Below are positions 7,250 to 14,419 of a stretch of DNA of 25,029 bases, piece after piece. The stretch comes from an uncultured Collinsella sp. Its GTDB lineage: Bacteria; Actinomycetota; Coriobacteriia; Coriobacteriales; Coriobacteriaceae. The notes beneath the pieces are model-generated. The model was not told the DNA's origin. It made no database searches and worked only from the letters and a program-made list of their open reading frames with translations. The stretch spans positions 1 to 25,029 of the forward strand of contig USAX01000013.1 in NCBI GenBank assembly GCA_900552705.1, in the 5' to 3' direction. Both the position numbers and the translations under genes were made by a program. Position 1 is the first letter of the stretch; the number at the start of each line of letters is the position of its first letter.

Positions 7250-7464
7250 TGAAGCCCGCAGAGATTCGTGAGCTCTCGGACGCTCAGCTCGTTGAGAAGC
7301 TGAAGGAAATGCGCGCCGAGCTCTTTAACCTTCGTTTCCAGATGGCCACCAGCCAGCTGGACAACACCGCTCGCGTCAACACCGTGAAGAAGGACATCGC
7401 TCGCGTCCTCACGGAGCAGCGCGCCCGCGAGATCGCAGCGGAGAAGTCCGCTGTCGCCGAGTAG
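7249..7464 (+). CDS. rpmC: 50S ribosomal protein L29
   Basis: 71 residues. MKPAEIRELSDAQLVEKLKEMRAELFNLRFQ followed by a second helix with NTVKKDIARVLTEQRARE is the two-helix L29 fold, next to the exit tunnel. The start overlaps the rplP stop by one base (TAATG), with AAGGAGG inside the end of rplP as RBS. rpsQ follows after 16 bases. Confidence 0.96.
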   Translation: MKPAEIRELSDAQLVEKLKEMRAELFNLRFQMATSQLDNTARVNTVKKDIARVLTEQRAREIAAEKSAVAE

Positions 7465-7480
7465 GACCTAAGGAGAGAAC

Positions 7481-7741
7481 ATGACTGATTCGCGTAACTC
7501 GCGTAAGGTCCGTACGGGTGTCGTTACCTCCGTCTCCGGTGCCAAGACCATTGTTGTCACCATCACCGAGCGCAAGCGTCACCCCAAGTACGGCAAGATG
7601 ATGACCAGCTCCAAGAAGCTGCACGCTCACGACGAGGAGTGCACGGCTGGCGTGGGCGACACCGTCCGCGTTATGGAGACCCGTCCTATGTCCAAGATGA
7701 AGCGTTGGCGCCTCATCGAGGTCGTCGAGCGCGCTAAATAA
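7481..7741 (+). CDS. rpsQ: 30S ribosomal protein S17
   Basis: 86 residues. RKVRTGVVTSVSGAKTIVVTITERKRHPKYGKMM and HDEECTAGVGDTVRVMETRPMSKMKRWRLIEVVERAK are the OB-fold S17, an early-assembling 16S rRNA binding protein. Strong RBS AAGGAGAG. A 118-base gap to rplN follows, with an RNA hairpin and a -10-like sequence. Confidence 0.97.
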   Translation: MTDSRNSRKVRTGVVTSVSGAKTIVVTITERKRHPKYGKMMTSSKKLHAHDEECTAGVGDTVRVMETRPMSKMKRWRLIEVVERAK

Positions 7742-7780
7742 GCAGTCGCTCTTACGACTTGTACGTTTCCGAAGATGTGC

Positions 7781-7814
7781 GTATGCCTGGCTTGCATACC
7801 ACGGGCCGTATAAA
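7781..7814 (+). promoter_or_regulatory. Hairpin and -10-like box in the rpsQ-rplN gap
   Basis: GTATGC (7781-7786) and GCATAC (7794-7799) form a 6-bp inverted repeat with a 7-base loop, followed by TATAAA at 7809-7814 in the context CGGGCCGTATAAA. The rplB upstream region has the similar CGGGCGTATAAAA (4402-4414). No -35 is clear, so this could be a weak internal promoter or an RNA element. Confidence 0.35.
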
Positions 7815-7859
7815 GGCTGCGCACCTCTCTTCGGTTCTTAGTTCGGAGGAACATCTACC

Positions 7860-8228
7860 ATGATTCAGATGCAAACCATGCTGAACGTCGCCGACAACTC
7901 CGGCGCTCGCAAGATTCGCTGCATCAAGGTGCTTGGCGGTTCCAAGCGTCGTTATGCAGGCATCGGCGATGTGTTCATCGGTGCTGTCCAGGAGGCTACC
8001 CCTGGCGCCAACGTCAAGAAGAAGGACGTTGTCCGTTGCGTCGTCGTTCGCACCGTTAAGGAGATCCGCCGCAAGGATGGCTCCTACATTCGCTTTGATG
8101 AGAACGCCTGCGTTGTCATCAACAACGATGGTTCGCCCGTCGGCACCCGTATCTTCGGGCCCGTCGCTCGCGAGCTTCGTGACAAGAAGTACATGAAGAT
8201 CGTCTCGCTCGCTCCCGAGACCCTGTAG
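7860..8228 (+). CDS. rplN: 50S ribosomal protein L14
   Basis: 122 residues, exact family length. MIQMQTMLNVADNSGARKIRCIKVLGG and the signature region DVVRCVVVRTVKEIRRKDGSYIRFDENACVVINN identify L14, at the subunit interface (bridges with 16S rRNA and the binding site of the silencing factor RsfS). RBS CGGAGGA at 7844-7850. rplX follows after 13 bases. Confidence 0.97.
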   Translation: MIQMQTMLNVADNSGARKIRCIKVLGGSKRRYAGIGDVFIGAVQEATPGANVKKKDVVRCVVVRTVKEIRRKDGSYIRFDENACVVINNDGSPVGTRIFGPVARELRDKKYMKIVSLAPETL

Positions 8229-8241
8229 TTAGGGGAGATAT

Positions 8242-8547
8242 ATGTATATCAAGAAGGGCGATAAGGTCCAGGTTCTCTCTGGTAAGGATCGCGGCAAGCA
8301 GGGCGTTGTCCTGCGTGCTCTCCCCGCCGAGAACAAGGTCGTTGTCGAGGGCGTTTCGGTCGTCAAGAAGGCCGTCAAGCCCAACGCTGCCAACCAGCAG
8401 GGCGGCATCGTTTCGCAGGAGGCTCCCATCGACGCCTCCAACGTCAATCTCGTCTGCCCCGAGTGCGGTAAGGTTACCCGCGTCGGTCACGAGAAGGACG
8501 GCAAGAACAAGCTGCGCGTCTGCAAGAAGTGCGGCCACAAGTTCTAA
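8242..8547 (+). CDS. rplX: 50S ribosomal protein L24, cysteine-containing (zinc-ribbon) form
   Basis: 101 residues. The KOW motif is at the N-terminus (KKGDKVQVLSGKDRGKQGVV), followed by VVEGVSVVKKAVKPN. The C-terminus holds two CxxC pairs, CPEC and CKKC, about 22 residues apart, which could bind zinc; many other L24 proteins have lost these cysteines. L24 initiates 50S assembly. RBS AGGGGAG at 8231-8237. It is the last gene: a strong terminator starts 26 bases after the stop, whereas in most bacteria rplE, rpsN and rpsH follow. Confidence 0.96.
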   Translation: MYIKKGDKVQVLSGKDRGKQGVVLRALPAENKVVVEGVSVVKKAVKPNAANQQGGIVSQEAPIDASNVNLVCPECGKVTRVGHEKDGKNKLRVCKKCGHKF

Positions 8548-8573
8548 GCTGCCCGCAACATCAAGTTGCTAGC

Positions 8574-8607
8574 AAAGGCCCGGATGCCACGGCACCCGGG
8601 CCTTTTT
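8574..8607 (+). terminator. Rho-independent terminator of the ribosomal protein cluster
   Basis: AAAGGCCCGG (8574-8583) pairs with CCGGGCCTTT (8596-8605), the inner TGCC/GGCA extends the stem, and the T run ends at 8607. The very stable stem suggests efficient termination directly after rplX. Confidence 0.92.
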
Positions 8608-9244
8608 CTATCCCCACTCGATGGCTTCGGTTCTGCCGTCCCGTCATTCCGGTTGCATCCAGTTTTCGGTGCCGTCTCGAATCGAGTGCCGCCAGGTGAT
8701 ACCCTGTCGCGTTTCGTCGGCTTCGGGGACAAAAGTCGGGACAACTCCAAAAACTATTTTCGAACTCAGGGCTTTGAGTTTTTGTTTTTGTCCCAAAGGG
8801 CGCGGCGGGATGCCTTTGGAGGCTCGATAGCGCCGAAAACGCCCGTTTTGAAACTTAAATGCCTTTTCGCGTGCAAGCCGCCAGCTGCAATAGGAAGTGA
8901 ATCAACGCAGGTGGCTTTCAAGCAGTTTGCAAAACTGCAGGTCGCAGGTCTTCATTGCCAGTAGGAGAAATGAGTAGTCTCAGGTGGCTTGCCCATGAGT
9001 TGACGAACGGGATTTGAGATTACGCTGACGTCCGGAAACGCTTCGAGCACGGCGTTACGTTTTTGGGGTTTGGGCGTAGCCCCTGCACCCGCGAGCGCGG
9101 GCCTTAAGCCCGCCGAGAGGGTGACGCGTCGAAAACGAAGGGGAAAGAGAGAAGGGGCCGTCCCTATCATTCAGGTTGCGACCGAAGAAGACAAGGAGAC
9201 CCCCTGAGCCTGAATGATGCCCCACAGACCGCGTCCGACCGAGC
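8608..9244. other. Gene-free stretch with short inverted repeats, possibly a degenerate dispersed repeat
   Basis: I find no frame with a credible start, RBS and family resemblance here. Visible structures: GGGACAAAA (8726-8734) against TTTTTGTCCC (8785-8794); a 17-bp palindrome with arms GCAGTTT/AAACTGC (8922-8938); GCGGGC/GCCCGC (9097-9113); and a 10-bp inverted repeat ATCATTCAGG (9166-9175) with CCTGAATGAT (9209-9218), 33 bases apart. The last could be the edge of an element that ends near the IS3 relic. A minus-strand frame at 8952-9170 is open but has no good RBS. I suspect a repeat that occurs elsewhere in related genomes, but this needs a genome search. Confidence 0.4.
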
Positions 9245-9314
9245 TCAAGCCGAGCTTTTCCTGACTTCCGCCTTCGCGAAGATGATGGCTGGATTGGCTA
9301 TGGATTGGCAACAC

Positions 9315-9785
9315 TTATTTGGACGATTCCGGGAGGGACGGCCCCGCCTCCCTGAACTCGACCGGCGACATGTAGCCCAGCGTCGAGTGGATCCTGAAGT
9401 TGTTGTACCAGTGCACGTAATCCAAGAGCTTGGCTCGGAGCTCGCGCGTCCCTCCTCGGTCCTTCGGAGTGGCCGACGATCTCCCCGTTGCAGAGGTCGA
9501 CGAGCAGGCAGACGTAGTTCCACGACGCCCCGACGCGCACGCAGGCCAAGTCGCTGCGTATATGGGTGCACGGCGCCCTGCCGCCGAAGCCGCGCGCGAC
9601 GACGTTCGACACGTCGGCCTCGTTGACCGCCCCGGGGTGCACCTTGAACCTCTTCCTGCCGTATGCGCCGGCCAGGCCGTTCTCCCTCATGATGCGGCAG
9701 ACGCGGCGCCGGCTGACGGTAACGCCCGACCTCCCGGGCGACGCCTTGATCTTGCGCGATCCGTTCCGGCCCTTGCTGGCGGCGT
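9315..9785 (-). mobile_element. IS3-family transposase (orfB) relic, N-terminus missing and internally deleted
   Basis: On the minus strand, from about 9770 down, the frame reads SRKIKASPGRSGVTVSRRRVCRIMRENGL, then GRKRFKVHPGAVNEADVSNVV, HIRSDLACVRVG and WNYVCLLVDLCNGEIVGHSEG, the typical middle of IS3-type OrfB with the first catalytic Asp in SDLACVRVG. At about 9440-9446 the sequence jumps and changes frame to AKLLDYVHWYNNFRIHSTL and GYMSPVEFREAGPSLPESSK, the normal OrfB end, with stop TAA at 9315. The missing part would contain the second Asp and the Glu of the DDE triad. orfA and the start of orfB are absent too, so it cannot transpose by itself. It adjoins, in antisense, the truncated mtnN fragment. 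Confidence 0.88.
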
Positions 9786-9796
9786 GCGCCGCCGCG

Positions 9797-10090
9797 GCCG
9801 CCGTCGCCCCCGACATTAAGGTCCTCAAGGGCCGCGTCGTCTCCGGCGACCAGTTCGTCTCGCCCGCGGAACAGAAGGAGCGAATCCTCGCGGCCTTCGG
9901 CGACCTGTGCTGCGAGATGGAGGGCTGCACCATCGCGCAGGCCTCCTATCTCAACGGCGTGCCCCTCGTCGTCGTGCGCGCCATCAGCGACAAGCCCTGC
10001 GCCGAGGGCCGGGTCGTCGACTACAACACCTTCGAGAAGAAGGCCGCCTGCGACTGCGCCCGCATCGCCGCGCGCATGGTTAAGCTTTAG
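9797..10090 (+). pseudogene. mtnN: 5'-methylthioadenosine/S-adenosylhomocysteine nucleosidase, 3' fragment
   Basis: About 92 recognisable residues: KVLKGRVVSGDQFVSPAEQK, then CEMEGCTIAQASYLNGVPLV and VVVRAISDKP. These match the last third of MTA/SAH nucleosidase (Pfs): VSGD, the ribose-binding EMEG and the catalytic-Asp motif RAISD are all there. The first two thirds (roughly 140 residues) are missing; upstream of about 9797 the frame runs antisense through the IS3 relic and has no meaning. The enzyme cleaves adenine from MTA and SAH in methionine salvage and autoinducer-2 pathways; this copy must be inactive. An intact copy elsewhere would be expected. Confidence 0.85.
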
Positions 10091-10113
10091 GCCCGGCGCG
10101 CCGGGGCCCTTTC
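10091..10113 (+). terminator. Possible terminator after the mtnN fragment
   Basis: GGCCCGGC and GCCGGGGCC form a GC-rich stem with one bulge around a 2-base centre, followed only by CCTTT. Probably the old mtnN terminator; the short T run keeps confidence moderate. Confidence 0.45.
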
Positions 10114-10253
10114 CAAAGCGAAGTGTCGAGCCGAAGTGTTGAGCGTCGGCCCTGAATGTTCAATGGCCGTTGTTTTCTGCCCCTCAAGTGGTGGGCTTTT
10201 CCTCGGAGCTGTTGATTCCCCCACGCGCCCCCTTCCGTTCTCTGTTCTCCCCT

Positions 10254-10273
10254 TATACTCCTTGTACGAGGAG
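10254..10273 (+). promoter_or_regulatory. -10-like box overlapping a 16-bp palindrome before the LevR-like gene
   Basis: TATACT (10254-10259) overlaps CTCCTTGTACGAGGAG (10258-10273), a palindrome with a single mismatched pair that also includes the start of the GAGGAGG ribosome binding site. The -35 region is poor. The layout would let a protein bound at the palindrome block both transcription and translation. A 13-base tandem repeat (10119-10131 and 10132-10144, CGAAGTGTYGAGC) lies further upstream. Confidence 0.4.
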
Positions 10274-10283
10274 GTAAGAAGTC

Positions 10284-13025
10284 ATGGACAAGACCACACA
10301 GGACAGCTTGGCAAAGAAACCCGTCGACATGAGGGACAGGATTCTCGAGCATCTCGAGGTCCTCACCTCTGCCGTCTCGCTCGACGACCTTGCCCGTCTG
10401 TCCACCTCCGACATCGCCGAGACGCTCATCATCTCCAGGAGCCTGGCGAGCCAGTACCTCAACGACCTTGTTCGCGCCGGCCTTGTGGTTAAGGTGGCGG
10501 GCAGGCCTGTCCGTTATTTTCATCGCCGCGCGTTCCAGAAGCGTTTTCAGGTAAAGCTCTCTGCAAGCGAGTACGCCTCGCTCGCCGACCTCATCCAGGC
10601 GACGGGAATCGCCGATCACCGCGACTTCGCGCGTGCCGTGGGCTTCGACCTGAGCCTCAGCTCCGTTGTCGAGCAGTGCAAGGCTGCGGTTCAGTACCCT
10701 CCGTTTGGCCTACCCATCCTCTTGAGCGGCGGCGTGGGTGTCGGTAAGTCTTTCCTTTCTCGCCTTGTGTACGAGTACGGCAAGAACCAGGGCTTGCTGT
10801 CCCGCGACTCCTCCTATGTGCGCATCGACTGCGCCGGGGTCCCGGACGCCGCCTCGTTCAACGGGCTTCTTGACGAGTCGATCGCGAAATCGCGCGGGGG
10901 TGTGGTCTTTGTCAACGGCATCGAGGCACTCTCTCCCTCTGCGATGGAGCACTGCCTTGCGACGGCCCTCGGGCTCGATGCCTCCCAGGATGCGCCGCGC
11001 GCTCGCCTCGTTCTTTCGACGACGCTTTCCGCCGATGACCTGAAGGTTTCCTCGGCCTACAGCAAAATGCCCATCTGTGCCCGCGTCCCCTCACTCAAGG
11101 AGCGGACCCCCGAGGAGCGCGAGGATCTCATCTTGAGCTTCCTGCGCAGCGAGGGGTGCCGAATCGGTTCTGATGTGAAGATCAGCCGCGGCGCATACCG
11201 TTGCCTCGTGAACGCGGACTTTTCCGATAACATCGCCGGCTTGCGCGCCTGCGTGACGAACTGCTGCGCCAAAGCGTTCCTCAATCGCGAGGGCGACTAC
11301 GTCGTCGTTCGCCCGTATCTTCTTCCCAGCGGGCTCCTCTCCTCCGCGCAGATCGATCAACAGCCCGACGATGGCGTTCTGATCGACGCGTCTCTGGATG
11401 CCGCCGAGAGCACAGGGCCGGTCGAGCAGGCGCTCGATGCCCTGTGCTCCCTCGATGAGCGATTCTGCGCCGGGGAGCTCTCTGTCTCCGAGCTTGTCTC
11501 GCAAGCTGTCTCCGCTGTGCGCGGCGTTGAGGATCACTTGATCTTCGACCACGGCGTCGCCTCCTCGAGGTCGCGCGCCTTCGAGCGCGTCGTGGGCGCG
11601 GTCCTTGCCGACGCAGGCTCTTCTTATGGCATCGAGCTTTCGAGGAAGGTCGCTTTTCTACTGGCCCAGGAGATTTGCCTGCAGTTGTGGCCGGGTATCG
11701 GCCTGGCTAAGCGAAAGTCTGCCTGTGCGGAGCAAATCTCCCATCTCCTCGGTGCCGTGACCTCCGAATTGCCGTTTGCCTCGAGTGTCTCCGATCAGGT
11801 CGCCGCAGACGTGGAAGGGGCGCTCGGAATCTCGCTCGATCACTTCACGAAGACGCTTCTGACGCTGTGCGTCGCATCGGAGTCTCGCGATGCGAAGGCC
11901 CTTCGGACGCTCTGCGTCATCTTGTCCCACGGCTACTCAACGGCGACGAGCATCGCCGACGCGGCGAACCGTATGCTCGGCATGCATGTGTACGAGGCGG
12001 TCGACATGCCCTACGACCAGCAGCTGAAGGACATCGTCGGTCCGCTCCAGCGCCTCGTCGACCGCCATTCCTACTGCACCGGGGTCGTGTTCCTCGTCGA
12101 CATGGGCTCCTTGGAGGAGGCCTATAAGGCCCTCGAGAACGTTACCGACTCCACTATCGGCGTGGTGAACAACGTCTCTACCGGTCTTGCGCTCGAGATC
12201 GGGGTCGGGCTGCTCGGCGGCAAGTCCATCGCCGAGGTTCTTGGCGATGCGACCGCCGCGTGCGTGACGCACTGCAAGGTGATCGAGCGCGTCAACCGTG
12301 AGGACGCCATCGTCTTCTGCTCCGAGTCCGGGGTCGACGCCGCGGAGAGGATACGCCAGCTCGTCTCGCAGAGCCTCCCGCGCACCATAGGCGCGCGCCT
12401 GCTCACGAGGCCCTTCAAGCAGCTCGTCGCGAACGGGTCGAACGACGCCGTTTTCTCCGAGCACCGCGTCTGCGCCGTCATCGGCACGGGAGACCCCGGG
12501 GTCGCCTCCGTTCCCTTCGTCGCCCTCGAGGACATCATGTCGACGGCGTCCGCCTCTAAGGTTGATGCCGTGTTCGGCAGGTGGCTTGACGCTTCCGAGC
12601 TCTCTTCTTTCCACGAGAAGTTGCTCTCGAACATGACGCTGCAGAACGTCATCCGCTCCATCACCATCCTCGACCCGGAGCGGCTATTCCACGAGATCGA
12701 GAGCGCCGTGCACGAGCTTCAGCGCAGGACAGGCGAGAAGATCGGCAGCAACGCCATCATTGGGCTCTACGTCCACCTCTGCTGTCTCGTCGAGCGCCTT
12801 GTTACCAGAAACCCCATTGAGACCTACGTTGGCCAGGACCGCTTCGAGGAGGAACGCGCCGATTTCATCGAGTCCTTCAGGCAGAGCTTCTCGAGCATCT
12901 CGACGCGCTATCGCGTAGAGGTTCCCGTAAGCGAGATCGCATATGTCTTCGACTACATAAGCGTGAGCGCCGCCCCGGCGCGAGAAGAGCGCCTCGGCTC
13001 CTCGGACCTCCTGCTCGACGAGTGA
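10284..13025 (+). CDS. LevR-like PTS-regulated transcriptional activator with atypical AAA+ domain
   Basis: 913 residues with the LevR/ManR order: winged helix-turn-helix (about 15-85), AAA+ ATPase (about 120-310), a first PRD-like region (about 375-490), an EIIA(Man)-like domain (540-670) with candidate phospho-His549 in CVILSHGYSTA, a divergent stretch where LevR has an EIIB(Gat)-like domain, and a C-terminal PRD (785-890) with His831 in GLYVHLCCLVERL. Walker A is intact (GGVGVGKS, 149-156). Walker B reads GVVFVNGIEAL (206-216), so the usual Asp-Glu is Asn-Gly, and the GAFTGA loop that contacts sigma-54 is absent: the segment between the second strand and Walker B is far too short. I infer a regulator controlled by PTS phosphorylation that has lost sigma-54-type remodelling. 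Strong RBS GAGGAGG. It ends 123 bases before the PTS genes, its likely target. Confidence 0.88.
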   Translation: MDKTTQDSLAKKPVDMRDRILEHLEVLTSAVSLDDLARLSTSDIAETLIISRSLASQYLNDLVRAGLVVKVAGRPVRYFHRRAFQKRFQVKLSASEYASLADLIQATGIADHRDFARAVGFDLSLSSVVEQCKAAVQYPPFGLPILLSGGVGVGKSFLSRLVYEYGKNQGLLSRDSSYVRIDCAGVPDAASFNGLLDESIAKSRGGVVFVNGIEALSPSAMEHCLATALGLDASQDAPRARLVLSTTLSADDLKVSSAYSKMPICARVPSLKERTPEEREDLILSFLRSEGCRIGSDVKISRGAYRCLVNADFSDNIAGLRACVTNCCAKAFLNREGDYVVVRPYLLPSGLLSSAQIDQQPDDGVLIDASLDAAESTGPVEQALDALCSLDERFCAGELSVSELVSQAVSAVRGVEDHLIFDHGVASSRSRAFERVVGAVLADAGSSYGIELSRKVAFLLAQEICLQLWPGIGLAKRKSACAEQISHLLGAVTSELPFASSVSDQVAADVEGALGISLDHFTKTLLTLCVASESRDAKALRTLCVILSHGYSTATSIADAANRMLGMHVYEAVDMPYDQQLKDIVGPLQRLVDRHSYCTGVVFLVDMGSLEEAYKALENVTDSTIGVVNNVSTGLALEIGVGLLGGKSIAEVLGDATAACVTHCKVIERVNREDAIVFCSESGVDAAERIRQLVSQSLPRTIGARLLTRPFKQLVANGSNDAVFSEHRVCAVIGTGDPGVASVPFVALEDIMSTASASKVDAVFGRWLDASELSSFHEKLLSNMTLQNVIRSITILDPERLFHEIESAVHELQRRTGEKIGSNAIIGLYVHLCCLVERLVTRNPIETYVGQDRFEEERADFIESFRQSFSSISTRYRVEVPVSEIAYVFDYISVSAAPAREERLGSSDLLLDE

Positions 13026-13084
13026 CCTTCCCCGCGCCGCCGCGAGCTGACCGCGCGTCCTCAATAATCCGATAACCCCTTGCC

Positions 13085-13107
13085 CGGCGCGAATCCGGAT
13101 AGCGCCG
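13085..13107. promoter_or_regulatory. 23-bp dyad upstream of the PTS operon (candidate operator)
   Basis: CGGCGC (13085-13090) and GCGCCG (13102-13107) flank the palindromic core ATCCGGAT (13093-13100). It lies 41 bases before the EIIB start, in the only sizeable non-coding gap between the regulator and the PTS genes. No -24/-12 (GG...GC) sigma-54 promoter and no clear -35/-10 pair is seen in this gap. Confidence 0.45.
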
Positions 13108-13148
13108 AGGCAGTACCGAACGTAAAACTTCATTTGATAGGAGCAAAC

Positions 13149-13622
13149 ATGAGTGTTGTTATGGCACGAATCGACAATCGCCTGCTTCACGGCATCATCG
13201 TGACGCAGTGGGCCCCGGTGTCGGGCGCGACCCGAGTCATGGTCATCGACGACAAGGTCGCCGGCGACGAGGTCCTGAAGTCCACCATGAGGATGGCGCG
13301 CCCCGCGGGCATGGCCGTCTCGATCATCTCCGAGGAGACCGCGCTCAAGAACTTCGCGGCGGGCAAGTACGACCGCGAGAAGGTCTTTGTCATCGCCAAG
13401 GAGCCCGAGACGATCCTTCACCTGGTCGAGTCGGGCATCGAGCTCCCGTCGCTGATTGTCGGCGGCTCTCTTGTCAAGGAGGGCGGCGTCCAGCTCACCC
13501 AGCGCGCCTACGCCTCCGCCGAGAACGTCCAGAGCTACAAGGCGCTCATCGCCCGTGGTGTCAAGGTGACGGCCCAGTTCGTGCCCGCCGACAAGCCCGT
13601 CTCCGTCGCCGACCTCATCTAA
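13149..13622 (+). CDS. PTS mannose/fructose/sorbose-family EIIB
   Basis: 157 residues from ATG 13149 (RBS ATAGGAGC); the open frame upstream to 13080 has no homologue-like residues. MARIDNRLLHGIIVTQWAP carries the phospho-histidine (His14) of mannose-class EIIB, and GVQLTQRAYASAENVQSYKALIARGVKVTAQFVP is the usual C-terminal part. Cytosolic; it passes phosphate from EIIA to the sugar. First gene of the PTS set; EIIC begins nine bases after its stop. In LevR systems EIIB also phosphorylates a PRD of the regulator, which fits the gene upstream. Confidence 0.94.
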   Translation: MSVVMARIDNRLLHGIIVTQWAPVSGATRVMVIDDKVAGDEVLKSTMRMARPAGMAVSIISEETALKNFAAGKYDREKVFVIAKEPETILHLVESGIELPSLIVGGSLVKEGGVQLTQRAYASAENVQSYKALIARGVKVTAQFVPADKPVSVADLI

Positions 13623-13631
13623 GGAGGGATC

Positions 13632-14417
13632 ATGGTCAACTTCACTATCCTGCAGGTCGTCCTTTTGACCCTGCTGGCCTTCATCAAGCACGTGGACTAC
13701 TACGGCATCCCGATGATCTTCGTCAACTATGCCGTCTTCTGGGGCCTTATCACCGGTGTCGTCATGGGCGACTGGCAGACCGGCCTCGTCATCGGCGGCA
13801 CCATCCAGCTCATGCAGCTCGGTGTCGCGGGCTTCGGCGGCTCCTCCATTCCCGACTACGGCACGATGGCCATCATCGCCACCGCCTACGGCGTGACCCT
13901 GGGCTCCGACACGGGCCTCGCCATCGGCCTGCCGGTCGGCATGCTCGGCATCCAGCTCGACGTCATCGTCAAGATCCTCAACGGCTTCGTCGTCGAGAAG
14001 TCCCAGAAGTTCTGCGACGAGGGCAAGTTCAAGCAGATGAACGCCATCCTGTGGGTCTGCCCCGTGCTCTTCGGCCTGTGCGCCGCCCTGCCCGTCTTTG
14101 TCTCCGTGACCCTCGGCCAGCCCGCCGTCAACTGGCTCCTCGAGGTTATGCCCCAGTGGTTCCTTTCCGGCCTCACCCTCGCCGGCAAGATGCTCCCGGC
14201 CGTCGGAATCGCGATGCTGCTGCGTTACATGCCCACCGGCAAGTACTTCCAGTACCTGCTCGCCGGCTTCTTCCTCTCGGCCTTCCTGAACGTGCCCATC
14301 ATCGGCGCCGCCATCGTCGGCTTTGCCCTCGCGATCGCGTTCTACCAGCGCGCCGAGAGGGACACCGAGCTCGCCGCCCACGCTTCCGCAGACGCCTTCA
14401 TCGGAGAGGATGAGTAA
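13632..14417 (+). CDS. PTS mannose/fructose/sorbose-family EIIC (membrane)
   Basis: 261 residues, largely hydrophobic with seven to eight possible transmembrane segments. GGTIQLMQLGVAGFGGSSIP and the preceding VVMGDWQTGLVIG fit the EII-Sor family of EIIC proteins, which with EIID form the sugar channel. RBS AAGGAGGG (13622-13629) overlaps the EIIB stop. The acidic C-terminal tail faces the cytosol. It is two bases from EIID. The substrate cannot be read from the sequence; the context suggests a fructose-containing sugar. Confidence 0.93.
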   Translation: MVNFTILQVVLLTLLAFIKHVDYYGIPMIFVNYAVFWGLITGVVMGDWQTGLVIGGTIQLMQLGVAGFGGSSIPDYGTMAIIATAYGVTLGSDTGLAIGLPVGMLGIQLDVIVKILNGFVVEKSQKFCDEGKFKQMNAILWVCPVLFGLCAALPVFVSVTLGQPAVNWLLEVMPQWFLSGLTLAGKMLPAVGIAMLLRYMPTGKYFQYLLAGFFLSAFLNVPIIGAAIVGFALAIAFYQRAERDTELAAHASADAFIGEDE

Positions 14418-14419
14418 CC

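Noticed and set aside
9566..9796. Upstream part of the mtnN frame as a longer intact gene
   Set aside because: These codons are the antisense of the IS3 relic and bear no likeness to a nucleosidase; only the part after about 9797 does.
13026..13148. Sigma-54 (-24/-12) promoter before the PTS operon
   Set aside because: No GG and GC doublets at the required spacing with the TGGCAC/TTGC context.
12684..14381. 565-codon open frame on the minus strand
   Set aside because: It is antisense to the regulator end, EIIB and EIIC; composition is that of a GC-rich shadow frame (runs of Gly, Asp, Glu, His), with no motif and no RBS.
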